Below the pieces are notes generated by a model. That model worked only from the letters and a program-made list of their open reading frames with translations, was not told where the DNA came from and searched no databases. From positions 1-36,551 of the IMG/VR virus record IMGVR_UViG_3300019926_000038: a stretch of 36,551 nt of DNA, one strand, 5' to 3'. The translations under genes and the position numbers were made by a program. This document shows, in pieces, positions 8,357 through 15,322 of this stretch (the stretch's first letter is position 1; each line of letters opens with the position of its first letter). The DNA is from a virus.

Positions 8357-9685
8357 TTAAAAAGGGTGTTCATCGCCGGCGTGTCCATTCGTCGGCGTCG
8401 CCGGATCGCTCGTGTCGTGCTCTGACAGCGGCTCCCAGGCGGCGTGCTCCTTCACGAACGCGAGGTCCACCGCGCCGGTCGGGCCGTTGCGCTGCTTGGC
8501 AATAATCGCCTCGCCGCGCCCGTCTGTCTCGTTCCCCTGTTCGTCAACGGTGATGCCGTAGTATTCGGGGCGGTACAGCCCAATCGCCACGTCGGCCGGC
8601 TCTTCGCCTGCACCGCGAAGATGGTGCAGGCCCGGCCGCTGGCCGGAATTGCGGTCCGGCGAGCGGTTCGTCTGCGACGGCGCAATGACCGGGATCTTGA
8701 GGCTTTTGGCGGTGTCCTTCAGCGCCTCGGCCACGGCCGCCACCTCGTGGTGCTTGCTATCGCGGCTCTCTGCGGGGTGCATCTGCTGTAGATAGTCGAC
8801 CACGGCCAGGTCGATGCCGTAGCGGTACTCAAGCTGCCGCAGGTACGTGCGGTGTTCAAGCGGGGTCATGGACGACTGTTCGCAGACCCGCAGCGGAAGC
8901 GCGTCTAGCCGCTCTTTTGCCTTGTAGAGCCGGTCCATCTCGTCATCGGCGAGGACGGTCTTGCGCGTCGAGACCCGCGCCTCCATGCCCACCATTCGCT
9001 CGGTAACGGGAATCTCGCCCATTTCAAGCGACAGCACCGACGTCGAAAAGCCCTCTTTGGCCGCCTCGATCGCGGAGCGCAGCACAAACGCCGTTTTGCC
9101 CATGCTTGTCGACCCGAACGGAATGATGAGCTCGGCGTCCTGCCAGCCCTTCGTCAGCTTGTCGAGCTCGGGGAAGCCGGTCGGGATGCCCGTCACGATC
9201 TCCCCTTGCCGCTCCTTGATCTTGCCCATCACCGTGTCGGTAAGATCGCTGATGTGCTTGTCTTCCAGGCCGCCGTTTTCGGACGTGACCCGCGTTACGC
9301 GCTCCTGCAATCGGTCGGCCACCTGCAAAAACGCCTCGTCCTTCGCGGGTTCGATTTCATCGGTGATGACGCCGAGCAGTTCGCGGGACCCGTGCGCCTC
9401 GCGGATCTTCTGGATAAAGGTGTCTACGTTCTGCGGTGCCGGCCGCACGTCAAGCACTTCGCCGAGGCGGTCGCCGTCGTACTTCGAGCGCACCGTGTCG
9501 GGGTCCGGCCGGGCCGTCGCGGCGACGGTCAAGACGACGTAGGCCAGGTCCTCGTATCGAAAGAACATCTCGGGAGAGAGCTGTTCAACGGCCCGTTTTC
9601 GCACGTCGCCCCCGCCACGCATCACGCTGGACAAAAGGCACTTCTCGTCTTCGATCGCGGTCGGGTAGTCAGTGGAGTGATCCAT
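8357..9685 (-). CDS. dnaB: Replicative DNA helicase, DnaB family
   Basis: This 442-aa protein starts at ATG 9685 (MDHSTDYPT), overlapping the upstream zinc-ribbon gene by 17 bases; a TTG five codons earlier is less likely. The N-terminal domain (1-110) is the DnaB helical collar (AIEDEKCLLSSVM). The RecA-like motor domain has Walker A GSTSMGKTAF at 191-200 (the usual R of G-R-P-S is replaced), SLEMG near 220 and Walker B LAVVDYLQ. An H2a/arginine-finger region reads RPGLHHLRGAGEEPADVAI, with AKQRNGPTG near the end. It unwinds the phage fork and fits beside the initiator and primase-zinc genes. A bacterial rather than archaeal (MCM) helicase argues for a bacterial host. Confidence 0.92.
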   Translation of the reverse strand: MDHSTDYPTAIEDEKCLLSSVMRGGGDVRKRAVEQLSPEMFFRYEDLAYVVLTVAATARPDPDTVRSKYDGDRLGEVLDVRPAPQNVDTFIQKIREAHGSRELLGVITDEIEPAKDEAFLQVADRLQERVTRVTSENGGLEDKHISDLTDTVMGKIKERQGEIVTGIPTGFPELDKLTKGWQDAELIIPFGSTSMGKTAFVLRSAIEAAKEGFSTSVLSLEMGEIPVTERMVGMEARVSTRKTVLADDEMDRLYKAKERLDALPLRVCEQSSMTPLEHRTYLRQLEYRYGIDLAVVDYLQQMHPAESRDSKHHEVAAVAEALKDTAKSLKIPVIAPSQTNRSPDRNSGQRPGLHHLRGAGEEPADVAIGLYRPEYYGITVDEQGNETDGRGEAIIAKQRNGPTGAVDLAFVKEHAAWEPLSEHDTSDPATPTNGHAGDEHPF

Positions 9686-9854
9686 TTCGTTCGGCCTCAA
9701 AAAGTTGTTGGACAGTTCGTGTGGAGCAGGTGCACACCGAGCAGGTGTGTTCGGTAATGATGCGGGGCGGGTCGCCTTTGCCCCATTGATCCCGCGTGTG
9801 CAACGTTCGGGACTGACACGTCTCGCAGCGGCGACGGATCACGGGATCGTTCAT
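9669..9854 (-). CDS. Small zinc-ribbon protein
   Basis: This encodes 61 aa. Two knuckles, CETC at 10-13 and CSVC near 38-41 (plus a third Cys at CTC), form a typical four-Cys zinc ribbon. It sits between the initiator-like gene (ATGA overlap) and dnaB (17-base overlap). A role as a replication accessory or helicase-loading factor is possible but not shown. Confidence 0.6.
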   Translation of the reverse strand: MNDPVIRRRCETCQSRTLHTRDQWGKGDPPRIITEHTCSVCTCSTRTVQQLFEAERNGSLH

Positions 9855-10645
9855 TTTTGGATCGGCTTCCCGGTGCGCGGATTGATCTTCACGTTCCCGT
9901 CGTCGTCGCGTGCCGGCTCGCCGTCACCGCTCATTTCGCCGTTGTATTTTCGGTCGTCAATCTTCCATTTCTTCAGTGCAGACGCAACTTTTCGGACGTG
10001 AAAAGGCCACCCTCTCGCATCGTAGTGAAGCCACCACTCTCGACACAATTCCTCCGACACGCCGCACTTCTTTCCCGTTTCGATGGCTTCCTGTAAGCTA
10101 CACGGAGGCTCATCCTTTTCGTCATGCGTCAACTCGCCCGCGCGGGCGCGCTCTCTCTGTGTATTCTCTTGTGTAATCTCTGTGCGCGGGCGCGTAGTAC
10201 CGCGCGCGCGGAATGATTCATCTTGACCGCCCCCCTCGTTCATCTTGACCGAATGGGGGTGTTCATCTTGACCGGATGGGGGGTCATCTTGATCTGGTGG
10301 GTCTGACGTAATTTCCTCAAGCGTCGCGTATCGAATCGAATACCAAACGGTCATGTCCCCCTCGTCCTTTTTCTTCTGCTCCGCAATAATCAAGTCGTCA
10401 TCCTTCAAAGATCGAAGGGTCCGTTTAATTGTGCTTTTCGACCAAAAGGAGAGCTCGTCTTGCCACTCCGAAATAGACTTGTATACCCATCGGCGTTTGA
10501 CCCCTTCGGCATCCTCAACCACGTTTGTGGACCGATGCAGCCAGTAATGAATCTGTTGCAGAACGATCGCCTCGTTGAGCCCAATCTTTTCGGCCAATGA
10601 GGGCAAGACCTGCAGTGGCGGCTCGTTTATCAGCAATTTGCTCAT
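9851..10645 (-). CDS. Replication initiator-like protein (winged-helix N-terminus)
   Basis: This 264-aa protein starts MSKLLINEPPLQVLPSL. Residues 1-95 match the N-terminal pattern of many phage replisome organisers: a helix (EAIVLQQIHYWLHRS), WVYKSISEWQ, and a winged helix (FWSKSTIKRTLRSLKDDDLI). Residues 110-165 are a Gln/Asp/Pro-rich linker whose DNA carries four iterons. The C-terminal part (SLQEAIETGKKCG, RGWPFHVRKVASALKKWKIDD) resembles the DnaD-like end that meets the helicase. The ATGA overlap with the primase-zinc gene and the adjacent dnaB gene support a replication role. Lambda O has the same design: initiator with origin inside its own gene. Confidence 0.75.
   Translation of the reverse strand: MSKLLINEPPLQVLPSLAEKIGLNEAIVLQQIHYWLHRSTNVVEDAEGVKRRWVYKSISEWQDELSFWSKSTIKRTLRSLKDDDLIIAEQKKKDEGDMTVWYSIRYATLEEITSDPPDQDDPPSGQDEHPHSVKMNEGGGQDESFRARGTTRPRTEITQENTQRERARAGELTHDEKDEPPCSLQEAIETGKKCGVSEELCREWWLHYDARGWPFHVRKVASALKKWKIDDRKYNGEMSGDGEPARDDDGNVKINPRTGKPIQK
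10217..10295 (-). repeat. Four iterons: candidate replication origin inside the initiator gene
   Basis: The plus strand has TTCATCTTGACCG at 10217-10229, 10239-10251 and 10262-10274, and a degenerate copy at 10283-10295 (GTCATCTTGATCT). Starts are spaced 22, 23 and 21 bases apart, about two helical turns. They are within the linker-coding part of the initiator-like gene. Moderately AT-rich sequence flanks them near 10148-10185. The arrangement matches lambdoid origins, where the initiator binds repeats within its own gene. Confidence 0.7.
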
Positions 10646-11175
10646 CGGTCTAGTAACGTATTAGGAAGACTCGGCGTGTCGGCGCGGTCTACGGTCCTCT
10701 GCTTCTGCGTAATGCGCTCGGCGGCGACGGCGAAGAGGTCGTCAAGTTTCTGCTGCCATCGGTCAAACTCGTCCCGGTCCCGGGCGACTTGTGCGGCCGC
10801 ACGGCGGTCGCGGTAAGCGTCGCGAAGATACAGTTCCGCCTCGGTCATGCGGCTCCATACGCGGTACTGCTCCCGCTTCTCGGCGTCGCTTTTGTCCGGC
10901 ACAGTCGGCCGGGGCGCCTTTGATTCCTTGCGCTTGAACTGCTGTCGCTTGTCTGAGCCGCTAATGCCGTAAGCGTCCAGCGCCTCGGCGATGCCTACGT
11001 GATGCAGTTCGGCGTATAGCTCGGCCCCGGTCCCGCCCTCTTGGCAACTGAAGCAGTGCCACACGCCGGTCTCACCCTCGTCAGGATCGACGGAGAGGCC
11101 CCGCCGGGCGTCACACAGGGGGCAGCGGTATCGGTCGCCCTGCGTGGCTTCTAGGTCGGCGAGAATGGGGTTCAT
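10642..11175 (-). CDS. Primase-type CHC2 zinc-finger protein without TOPRIM
   Basis: This 177-aa protein has an N-terminal CHC2-like zinc finger: CPLC at 18-21 and WHCFSC at 39-44, followed by GGTGAELYAELHHVGIAEALD, typical of the DnaG/gp4 DNA-binding zinc domain. After residue ~85 it is a charged helical region with no RNA-polymerase/TOPRIM motifs (no EGYMD, no DxD). It may recognise primer start sites for a host or separate primase. It follows the structured leader and overlaps the initiator gene by ATGA. Confidence 0.75.
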   Translation of the reverse strand: MNPILADLEATQGDRYRCPLCDARRGLSVDPDEGETGVWHCFSCQEGGTGAELYAELHHVGIAEALDAYGISGSDKRQQFKRKESKAPRPTVPDKSDAEKREQYRVWSRMTEAELYLRDAYRDRRAAAQVARDRDEFDRWQQKLDDLFAVAAERITQKQRTVDRADTPSLPNTLLDR

Positions 11176-11376
11176 GGCAGATGTGCCAAAAAAGGAAGCC
11201 CGCCTCGGAAGAGCCCTGCGGCTAGCAGTTCGGTGGACAGGGGACCGAGACCGCTAGGGCTCCTCCCAGACGGGCTGGAAGGGGGTTCGTATGTTGTCCT
11301 GTCGCTTTGCGCCCTGCTAGAAGCGCCCCGATGGACGGGAGGAAATGCACGTCAGGGCGCGGGGTGTGTTCCGCTA
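11176..11376 (-). promoter_or_regulatory. Structured 5' leader with terminator directly before the primase gene
   Basis: This 200-base non-coding stretch folds well on the minus strand. The upstream stem pairs 11309-11316 with 11353-11360 (GCGCCCTG/CAGGGCGC) around a CCCG/CGGG hairpin. A second domain pairs 11197-11202 with 11271-11276, 11211-11221 with 11251-11262 (11 bp, one bulge) and 11230-11234 with 11244-11248. Its 3' edge is followed by TTTTTT (11188-11193), as in a Rho-independent terminator, ending 12 bases before the primase ATG. A TATAAT hexamer lies at 11376-11381. This is attenuator or riboswitch-like, or the terminator of the methyltransferase transcript. No known class was recognised. 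Confidence 0.6.
11359..11376 (-). repeat. 18-bp direct repeat, downstream copy
   Basis: TAGCGGAACACACCCCGC (minus strand) is identical to 12696-12713. This copy begins just after (overlapping) the methyltransferase stop; the other lies 33 bases before its start. The pair brackets the gene. Confidence 0.8.
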
Positions 11377-11381
11377 TTATA
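11376..11381 (-). promoter_or_regulatory. Candidate -10 box for the primase/replication operon
   Basis: TATAAT on the minus strand overlaps the methyltransferase TAA stop. It is followed at once by the repeat TAGCGGAACACACCCCGC. No good -35 (TTGACA) is visible 16-18 bases upstream, so this is a weak call supported mainly by the perfect hexamer and its place at the head of the leader. Confidence 0.35.
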
Positions 11382-12663
11382 TCCAATGCTCCACCCACTT
11401 CTTCGCCGCCAGCGGCGGGACGGCATTCCCGATAATGCGGCACGCGAGGGACTTGCTGTCGGGTAGCTCGTACCAGTCGGGAAAGCTCTGGAAACGGGCG
11501 AGGCAGCGGGGCGTCATCTGGACGACGCAGCGATCCACGACAGCCCTCTCATTTACGCCAGCAACACGTTCTGTAAATGCAGGCTCATCCTTTTCTTGCC
11601 AAATATCAGCCCCACTCGTATCGTTGGCATTGTTACCGATTAAAATTGCCCGTCCCGTGCCCTTGTAGGCTGTCGCGTTGATGCTGAATGTGGGCTCATC
11701 ATCGCCCTTCGTAATGATTGTGCGGTCCTTGCGTTTGCCCGATGGCGCGGGATTGGTCTGCTGTCCATGGACAAGCACCGCCCGCAGACGCCCGTCGTCG
11801 TTGGGCCGTTGCATGATTGCAGCTCGCTTCGGGTTGCCTGAAGTATCAACGCAAACAACTGGATCAGCCGTTCCGCGAGCCGCCATCTTGCGTTCATCAC
11901 GGTTAGGGTTTGACTTATCCACGAGCTGCTCGCTAAGGGCAAAACCTCTCTTTGCTCCATGTTTAGGATTGCTAGAAATCATATCACCATCTAGCATATC
12001 ATCTGGCAACCGCTCTTTCTGCCAATCAGCCAACTCCGTCTCTGGGAGGTCGGGGATGAGGTCCTTGACCGCCTCGTACCACCCGACCCACTCGCTTAGG
12101 TCGCCGCCGAACAGCCCGCCGCTAGACGGGTTCTCCGCGTGCGTGGCGGGCGGCTTCTTCGGTCTTGGCCCACCCCTTCGCGCCGCGACGATCATGCGTT
12201 TGCGGGTTTGCGGGACCCCATAATCGGCAGCGTTTAGCTTCCACGCGTTCCAGTCGTAGCCGCTCCGCTGGAGGTGTTCGCGGATGAGCTTCCAGCTCTG
12301 CGACTTGCGGTAGCCCCACACGTTTTCGAGCGTGAACAGAATCGGCTCGTGGCCCGCGATGAACCGCACCGTGGCGCGTGCGAGGCTCACGTCTTCGCCC
12401 GTTTCCTCGGCGCCTGTCTTCGCCACGCTAAAATTGGGGCAGGGCGGCGAGGCGTGGAGCACGTCGGGGGCAGGCCAGTCAGAAGTCTCCTCCTCCACCA
12501 CGTCGGCGGTGTGAAGGTCAAGGTCGTTCTGACGGGCGACCGACGCAATGTCATCGTCGTGCTCAATGCCCCAGAGCACGTCCAGCCCTGCGGCCGAAAG
12601 GCCGATGTCGGCGCCACCGCCGCCGCTGAAAAGTGTCGCTGCTGTTGTCATTGACCTACTCAT
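11377..12663 (-). CDS. C5 cytosine DNA methyltransferase
   Basis: This 428-aa protein carries the m5C methyltransferase motifs in order: motif I LFSGGGGADIGL (11-22), the catalytic motif IV SPPCPNFS with Cys75, motif VI ENV (113-115), motif VIII QTRKRM (152-157), a long variable/target-recognition region (160-360), and motif X near the end (SLACRIIGNAVPPLAA). It transfers a methyl group from S-adenosylmethionine to C5 of cytosine in DNA. No restriction enzyme lies nearby, so it is an orphan, probably protecting phage DNA from host restriction. Starts at 12663 or 12648 are possible. It is flanked by an 18-bp direct repeat. Confidence 0.92.
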   Translation of the reverse strand: MSRSMTTAATLFSGGGGADIGLSAAGLDVLWGIEHDDDIASVARQNDLDLHTADVVEEETSDWPAPDVLHASPPCPNFSVAKTGAEETGEDVSLARATVRFIAGHEPILFTLENVWGYRKSQSWKLIREHLQRSGYDWNAWKLNAADYGVPQTRKRMIVAARRGGPRPKKPPATHAENPSSGGLFGGDLSEWVGWYEAVKDLIPDLPETELADWQKERLPDDMLDGDMISSNPKHGAKRGFALSEQLVDKSNPNRDERKMAARGTADPVVCVDTSGNPKRAAIMQRPNDDGRLRAVLVHGQQTNPAPSGKRKDRTIITKGDDEPTFSINATAYKGTGRAILIGNNANDTSGADIWQEKDEPAFTERVAGVNERAVVDRCVVQMTPRCLARFQSFPDWYELPDSKSLACRIIGNAVPPLAAKKWVEHWI

Positions 12664-12695
12664 CTATAAGGGTGTCACTGTAACTCCGCGCCTCG

Positions 12696-12713
12696 GCGGG
12701 GTGTGTTCCGCTA
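12696..12713 (-). repeat. 18-bp direct repeat, upstream copy
   Basis: This is an identical copy of the repeat at 11359-11376. It overlaps the last codon region of the preceding gene (stop at 12711). It may be a recombination seam around the methyltransferase or a shared operator/leader element. Confidence 0.8.
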
Positions 12714-13142
12714 GTCGTCGGCTCGGGCGGCGTCGAGCATCAAGTCATCTACGATCTCAGACACGTTCTCATCGCCTGCGTCGTCAAGGAACTCAACGAG
12801 ACGGGAAATTGCGCTGCGAATAGCAGGCTCATCCGTGTCGTCTGGCGGACCGTCGAGCAGGTCGATGATTGCGCGGCGAACTCGTTCAAGTCCGGTGGGC
12901 AACGCCTCTACCGCCGCCACGGGATCGTACTCGCTCGGCAGCTCGTGGGCGGCCCTGCCGGCAGCGGCGAACACCTTCGCAATCTTGGCCTTACGGTCGT
13001 TGCCTTTAAGTGCGTGGCGGCCGTGGGAGATAGACCCAACAGACACACCTTCGTCCGTAATAATCCCGTACGGGTTGAAGTTTGATATTTTCATCTTCGG
13101 GATCTCGTCTTCGGTCCTTACTTCGCTCTGCGTGTCGCTCAT
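12711..13142 (-). CDS. Acidic hypothetical protein
   Basis: This encodes 143 aa. The N-terminus (KMKISNFNPYGIITDEGVSVGSISHGRHALKGND) is followed by helical, very acidic sequence (PPDDTDEPAIRSAISRLVEFLDDAGDENVSEIVDDLMLDAARADD). It overlaps nothing but is 4 bases from the upstream gene. It lies in the early block between recombination genes and the methyltransferase. No family is recognised; a DNA-mimic or regulatory role cannot be judged from sequence. Confidence 0.55.
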   Translation of the reverse strand: MSDTQSEVRTEDEIPKMKISNFNPYGIITDEGVSVGSISHGRHALKGNDRKAKIAKVFAAAGRAAHELPSEYDPVAAVEALPTGLERVRRAIIDLLDGPPDDTDEPAIRSAISRLVEFLDDAGDENVSEIVDDLMLDAARADD

Positions 13143-13146
13143 AGGT

Positions 13147-13344
13147 CTATGCGTCTGGTGAAAGGTGCGCGTCGATGTAGTCCTCGGCCCGCTTGAGCGC
13201 CGAGGCCCGCGTATCCGCCTGCAACGCCTTGTCGTGGTCGACCAGGATGGCGCGGTAGCCGGTCAGGGCGAAGACCGTGCGGATGCGGACGCCCTTGTGG
13301 GTGTAACGGAGTTCGTTCGTCTGCTTTGGGGTGTGGTTGGGCAT
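13147..13344 (-). CDS. Small hypothetical protein
   Basis: This 65-aa protein reads RYTHKGVRIRTVFALTGYRAI, then a helical tail KRAEDYIDAHLSPDA. The beta-rich front and helix at the end resemble small phage DNA-metabolism accessory proteins. Its ATG overlaps the stop of the zinc-ribbon gene (TGATG-type junction), so it is translationally coupled to it and to ssb. Confidence 0.5.
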   Translation of the reverse strand: MPNHTPKQTNELRYTHKGVRIRTVFALTGYRAILVDHDKALQADTRASALKRAEDYIDAHLSPDA

Positions 13345-13523
13345 CAGTCTTTCGCTTTGATGGAAGGGACGTGCATGTCGGGGTGCGGCTCGCCTCTACA
13401 CTTCCAGCAGCGCCACACGCCCGGCCGGACCTCCGTCAAATCGGGCTCCCACGACGAGCCCTTGACGTCGACCCAGTCCGAGGCGTGGCGACCGCAGCCC
13501 TCGCAGGTGGGGTAATCGCTCAT
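13344..13523 (-). CDS. Small zinc-finger protein coupled to ssb
   Basis: This 59-aa protein starts MSDYPTCEGCGRH, with CxxC at the N-terminus and CWKC in RPGVWRCWKCRG, giving a four-Cys ribbon. The ATG at 13523 overlaps the ssb TGA. Zinc-ribbon proteins of this size often assist transcription or recombination in phages. The exact role is unknown. Confidence 0.55.
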   Translation of the reverse strand: MSDYPTCEGCGRHASDWVDVKGSSWEPDLTEVRPGVWRCWKCRGEPHPDMHVPSIKAKD

Positions 13524-14017
13524 CAAAATGGGAGCTCGTCGTCCGGCTCAAACGTCTCTTCATCGTCAGACTGCTCAACGCCTGATCCTGGCGCGTGCGA
13601 GCTGTTTGGGCCTGGACCGCTGTGCGTCGGGGTGCCATCACTCGGGTCCTGCCGCTGCGGCTTCTGGCTGCCGCGCTCACGGTCGCCGGTCGGGCTCGAC
13701 AGAAACAGCACACGGCGGGCCACAATCTCCGTCGAGTACCGCGTGATGCCGTCGCCGTCTTCGTACTTCGACGTCTGTAGACGACCGCTCACGTACACCT
13801 GCGAGCCCTTTGACGTGTACTCTGCCGTCGTCTCGGCCTGCCGGCCGAACACCGTCACGTCGTGCCACTCGGTCTGTTCGACCTCCGTGCCGTCGCCTTT
13901 GGTGTAACTCTCGTCGGTGGCGACCGACAACTTGGTGACAGACGTGCCGCTGCCGTCCTTGAGCTCGGGATCGTCCCCGAGGCGGCCGATCAGTTCAACT
14001 TGATTGAGAGAAGCCAT
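13523..14017 (-). CDS. ssb: Single-stranded DNA-binding protein
   Basis: This 164-aa protein starts MASLNQVELIGRLGDDPEL at ATG 14017. The OB fold covers residues 1-105 (SVTKLSVATDES, TEWHDVTVFGRQAETTAEY, GSQVYVSGRLQTSKYEDGDG). The linker is Pro/Ser/Gln-rich and the C-terminus ends DDELPF, the standard acidic tip that recruits partner proteins. An upstream in-frame extension to 14392 is an artefact of the annealing gene's other frame. It covers ssDNA during replication and annealing, and lies 14 bases after the Rad52-like gene. Confidence 0.95.
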   Translation of the reverse strand: MASLNQVELIGRLGDDPELKDGSGTSVTKLSVATDESYTKGDGTEVEQTEWHDVTVFGRQAETTAEYTSKGSQVYVSGRLQTSKYEDGDGITRYSTEIVARRVLFLSSPTGDRERGSQKPQRQDPSDGTPTHSGPGPNSSHAPGSGVEQSDDEETFEPDDELPF

Positions 14018-14031
14018 AGGAATGTGTGTGG

Positions 14032-14436
14032 TTATCCGTTGTAAAGGTGAAGGCCGAGCCCGAACCGGGCGGCGGCGCGGCGAAACGCCATCGACTCGGC
14101 GTTGCTTTGAAAGTCGCCGTAGCTGTCGGTGTCCAACGTCTCCGAGCCGGTCGCCTGGCGGGAGTGGTCCCCGTCCGACGAGTGAATCGTGATCTGAACG
14201 GTGAGGCACAGGCGGTCCTTGATGATCTCCCGACCGACCACCTCGTAATCCCAATACCCGTTCGTGTAGTAGTGCAGAAGGCGCTGGGCCTGATACCAGG
14301 GGATGAACTTCAGCTCGGTGCCGCCCTTGCGCTTCGTGTCGATCTTCGAGGCGGGCACCGGCTTGTGCAGGTCCTCCGAAATGTCGACCCACGACCGGCG
14401 ACCCTCGCCGATCACGGTTTTGAGTTTATCAGGCAT
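14032..14436 (-). CDS. Rad52/Sak-type single-strand annealing protein
   Basis: This 134-aa protein has the pattern of the Rad52/22 phage annealases: an FIPWYQAQRLLHYYTNGYWDYEV-type segment (residues ~44-66), strands LCLTVQITIHSSDGD, and AESMAFRRAAARFGLGLHLYNG at the C-terminus. These proteins anneal homologous strands and drive phage recombination. It pairs with SSB downstream. Length is short compared with full-size Sak proteins but contains the core. Erf-like and Rad52-like families share these motifs; Rad52 is the better match. Confidence 0.8.
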   Translation of the reverse strand: MPDKLKTVIGEGRRSWVDISEDLHKPVPASKIDTKRKGGTELKFIPWYQAQRLLHYYTNGYWDYEVVGREIIKDRLCLTVQITIHSSDGDHSRQATGSETLDTDSYGDFQSNAESMAFRRAAARFGLGLHLYNG

Positions 14437-14504
14437 ATCGTCGTGTGGAGTTTGGATTAGCGCCGCGTTTGCGGCTCTAGTGAAAGCGGGTGTTGGTTAG
14501 CGCC

Positions 14505-14729
14505 CTATCGGCGCGAGCAGTGCTGGTCGCCCACCCAGCTGATCCCGGCGTCTTTCCACTGCTCACGGGTCGGCTTGTGGCCGAGCTTGTCGGTCACGTA
14601 CTCCAAGTCCGCCTCGGTGGGGCGCCACTGGTCGCGGTCGCCCTCAAAGCCCTGCTCGCGGGCGTCGTGAAAGCACTCGTCAAGGGCGGAGATGATGTCG
14701 CGTGCGGTTCCTCGTGCGGTCGTGGTCAT
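14505..14729 (-). CDS. Small acidic hypothetical protein
   Basis: This 74-aa protein starts at ATG 14729 (MTTTARGTARDI). The longer frame upstream is a basic extension that runs into a hairpin, so it is unlikely. The product is helical (ISALDECFHDAREQGFEG, LEYVTDKLGHKPTREQWKDAG). The leader holds the ACACGACCACAC type of A/C-rich sequence seen at other early starts. No family is recognised. Confidence 0.5.
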   Translation of the reverse strand: MTTTARGTARDIISALDECFHDAREQGFEGDRDQWRPTEADLEYVTDKLGHKPTREQWKDAGISWVGDQHCSRR

Positions 14730-14762
14730 GGGCCTGTGTGGTCGTGTGAAGTAAATACCGCG

Positions 14763-14798
14763 ACGGGGCGAGCACAAGCAAAGCTCGTGCGGCCCCGT
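14763..14798 (-). ncRNA. Nested intergenic hairpin
   Basis: Stems pair 14763-14769 with 14792-14798 (ACGGGGC/GCCCCGT), 14772-14775 with 14787-14790 (GCAC/GTGC) and 14777-14779 with 14783-14785, closing on a three-base loop (AAA on plus, TTT on minus). There is no U-tract on the minus strand, so this is not a standard terminator. It separates two early genes and may be an RNA processing or stability element. Confidence 0.6.
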
Positions 14799-14828
14799 TT
14801 CGCCCTGTGGGGGCTCGTCAGGCGGGTT

Positions 14829-15038
14829 CTATACTTTCGGCCCTGAATCGTAGGTCGAAAGGTCTTCGGCTACCTTGCGGGCCAGTTCTGCGTCTCTGAA
14901 AACCATTACCCCGACTATGCCCAAAACCGTATGCTCAAACCGGAACGTCTGGACGGCAGCCCGTGCGTGCTCATCAGCCCCCTCGTGGTGCTGGGGGTTG
15001 ATGACGATTACAGCTGAGCCATCGTGGTCTACGAGCAT
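14829..15038 (-). CDS. Small hypothetical protein
   Basis: This 69-aa protein starts at ATG 15038 (MLVDHDGSAVIVINPQHHEG). The longer upstream frame would read through the repeats at 15040-15095, so it is rejected. Strands and helices alternate (AVIVINP, TVLGIVGVMVFRDAELARKVAEDL), as in a small ferredoxin-like fold. It is preceded by candidate operators and probably autoregulated or controlled with its neighbours. Confidence 0.5.
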   Translation of the reverse strand: MLVDHDGSAVIVINPQHHEGADEHARAAVQTFRFEHTVLGIVGVMVFRDAELARKVAEDLSTYDSGPKV

Positions 15039-15039
15039 G

Positions 15040-15095
15040 GCAAATGTTGATAGCAGTCCGCAAATGTTGAGTGATGCCCCGCCGCTCTCAACATT
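15040..15095 (-). promoter_or_regulatory. Operator-like repeats upstream of an early gene
   Basis: GCAAATGTTGA occurs at 15040-15050 and again at 15060-15070, exactly 20 bases apart. An inverted copy (CTCAACATT) lies at 15087-15095, overlapping the stop of the upstream gene. Two direct copies plus one inverted one within 56 bases, in a spacer before a start codon, suggest binding sites for a regulator such as the HTH protein encoded from 15323. Confidence 0.6.
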
Positions 15096-15288
15096 AGAAG
15101 TCGGTGGCGACGGTGTACTTCTCTTCAATCTGCTCCATCTGCCCCTCGGTCACGCTGTAACGGTTCTGCGGGCCGAAGGTCGTGAACTGCTTCTCGTAGA
15201 GGTGCTCGGCCAGCTCCTGTTCGGTGGCAATCGCAAGCCCTGAGGTGGCGTCAATAATGCGGAACGCGGCTGTCCCCAGAGGGTACAT
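15094..15288 (-). CDS. First gene of the minus arm, small hypothetical protein
   Basis: This 64-aa protein starts MYPLGTAAFRIIDATSG and has a helical, charged remainder (TEQELAEHLYEKQF, VTEGQMEQIEEKYTVATDF). It is divergent from the HTH gene with a 34-base spacer, the usual place for a Cro/cII-type or early regulator, but no HTH is obvious. Its stop overlaps one of the operator-like repeats. Confidence 0.5.
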   Translation of the reverse strand: MYPLGTAAFRIIDATSGLAIATEQELAEHLYEKQFTTFGPQNRYSVTEGQMEQIEEKYTVATDF

Positions 15289-15322
15289 ACACTACGATAG
15301 AAATGCAATAGCCTGCCAGCAA
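15289..15322. promoter_or_regulatory. Divergent intergenic spacer (expected early promoters)
   Basis: On a circular map all transcription diverges from these 34 bases. They are too short for two full promoters, so at least one promoter should overlap a coding region or start near the codon. I cannot identify -10/-35 elements with confidence. Confidence 0.35.

Noticed and set aside
11222-11443. A 73-codon minus-strand frame in the leader before the primase gene
   Set aside because: It overlaps the methyltransferase end and the paired hairpin arms, and its composition fits folded RNA rather than protein.
13523-14392. A 289-codon ssb with a long N-terminal extension
   Set aside because: The extension is a different frame of the Rad52-like gene; the SSB OB fold begins at ATG 14017.
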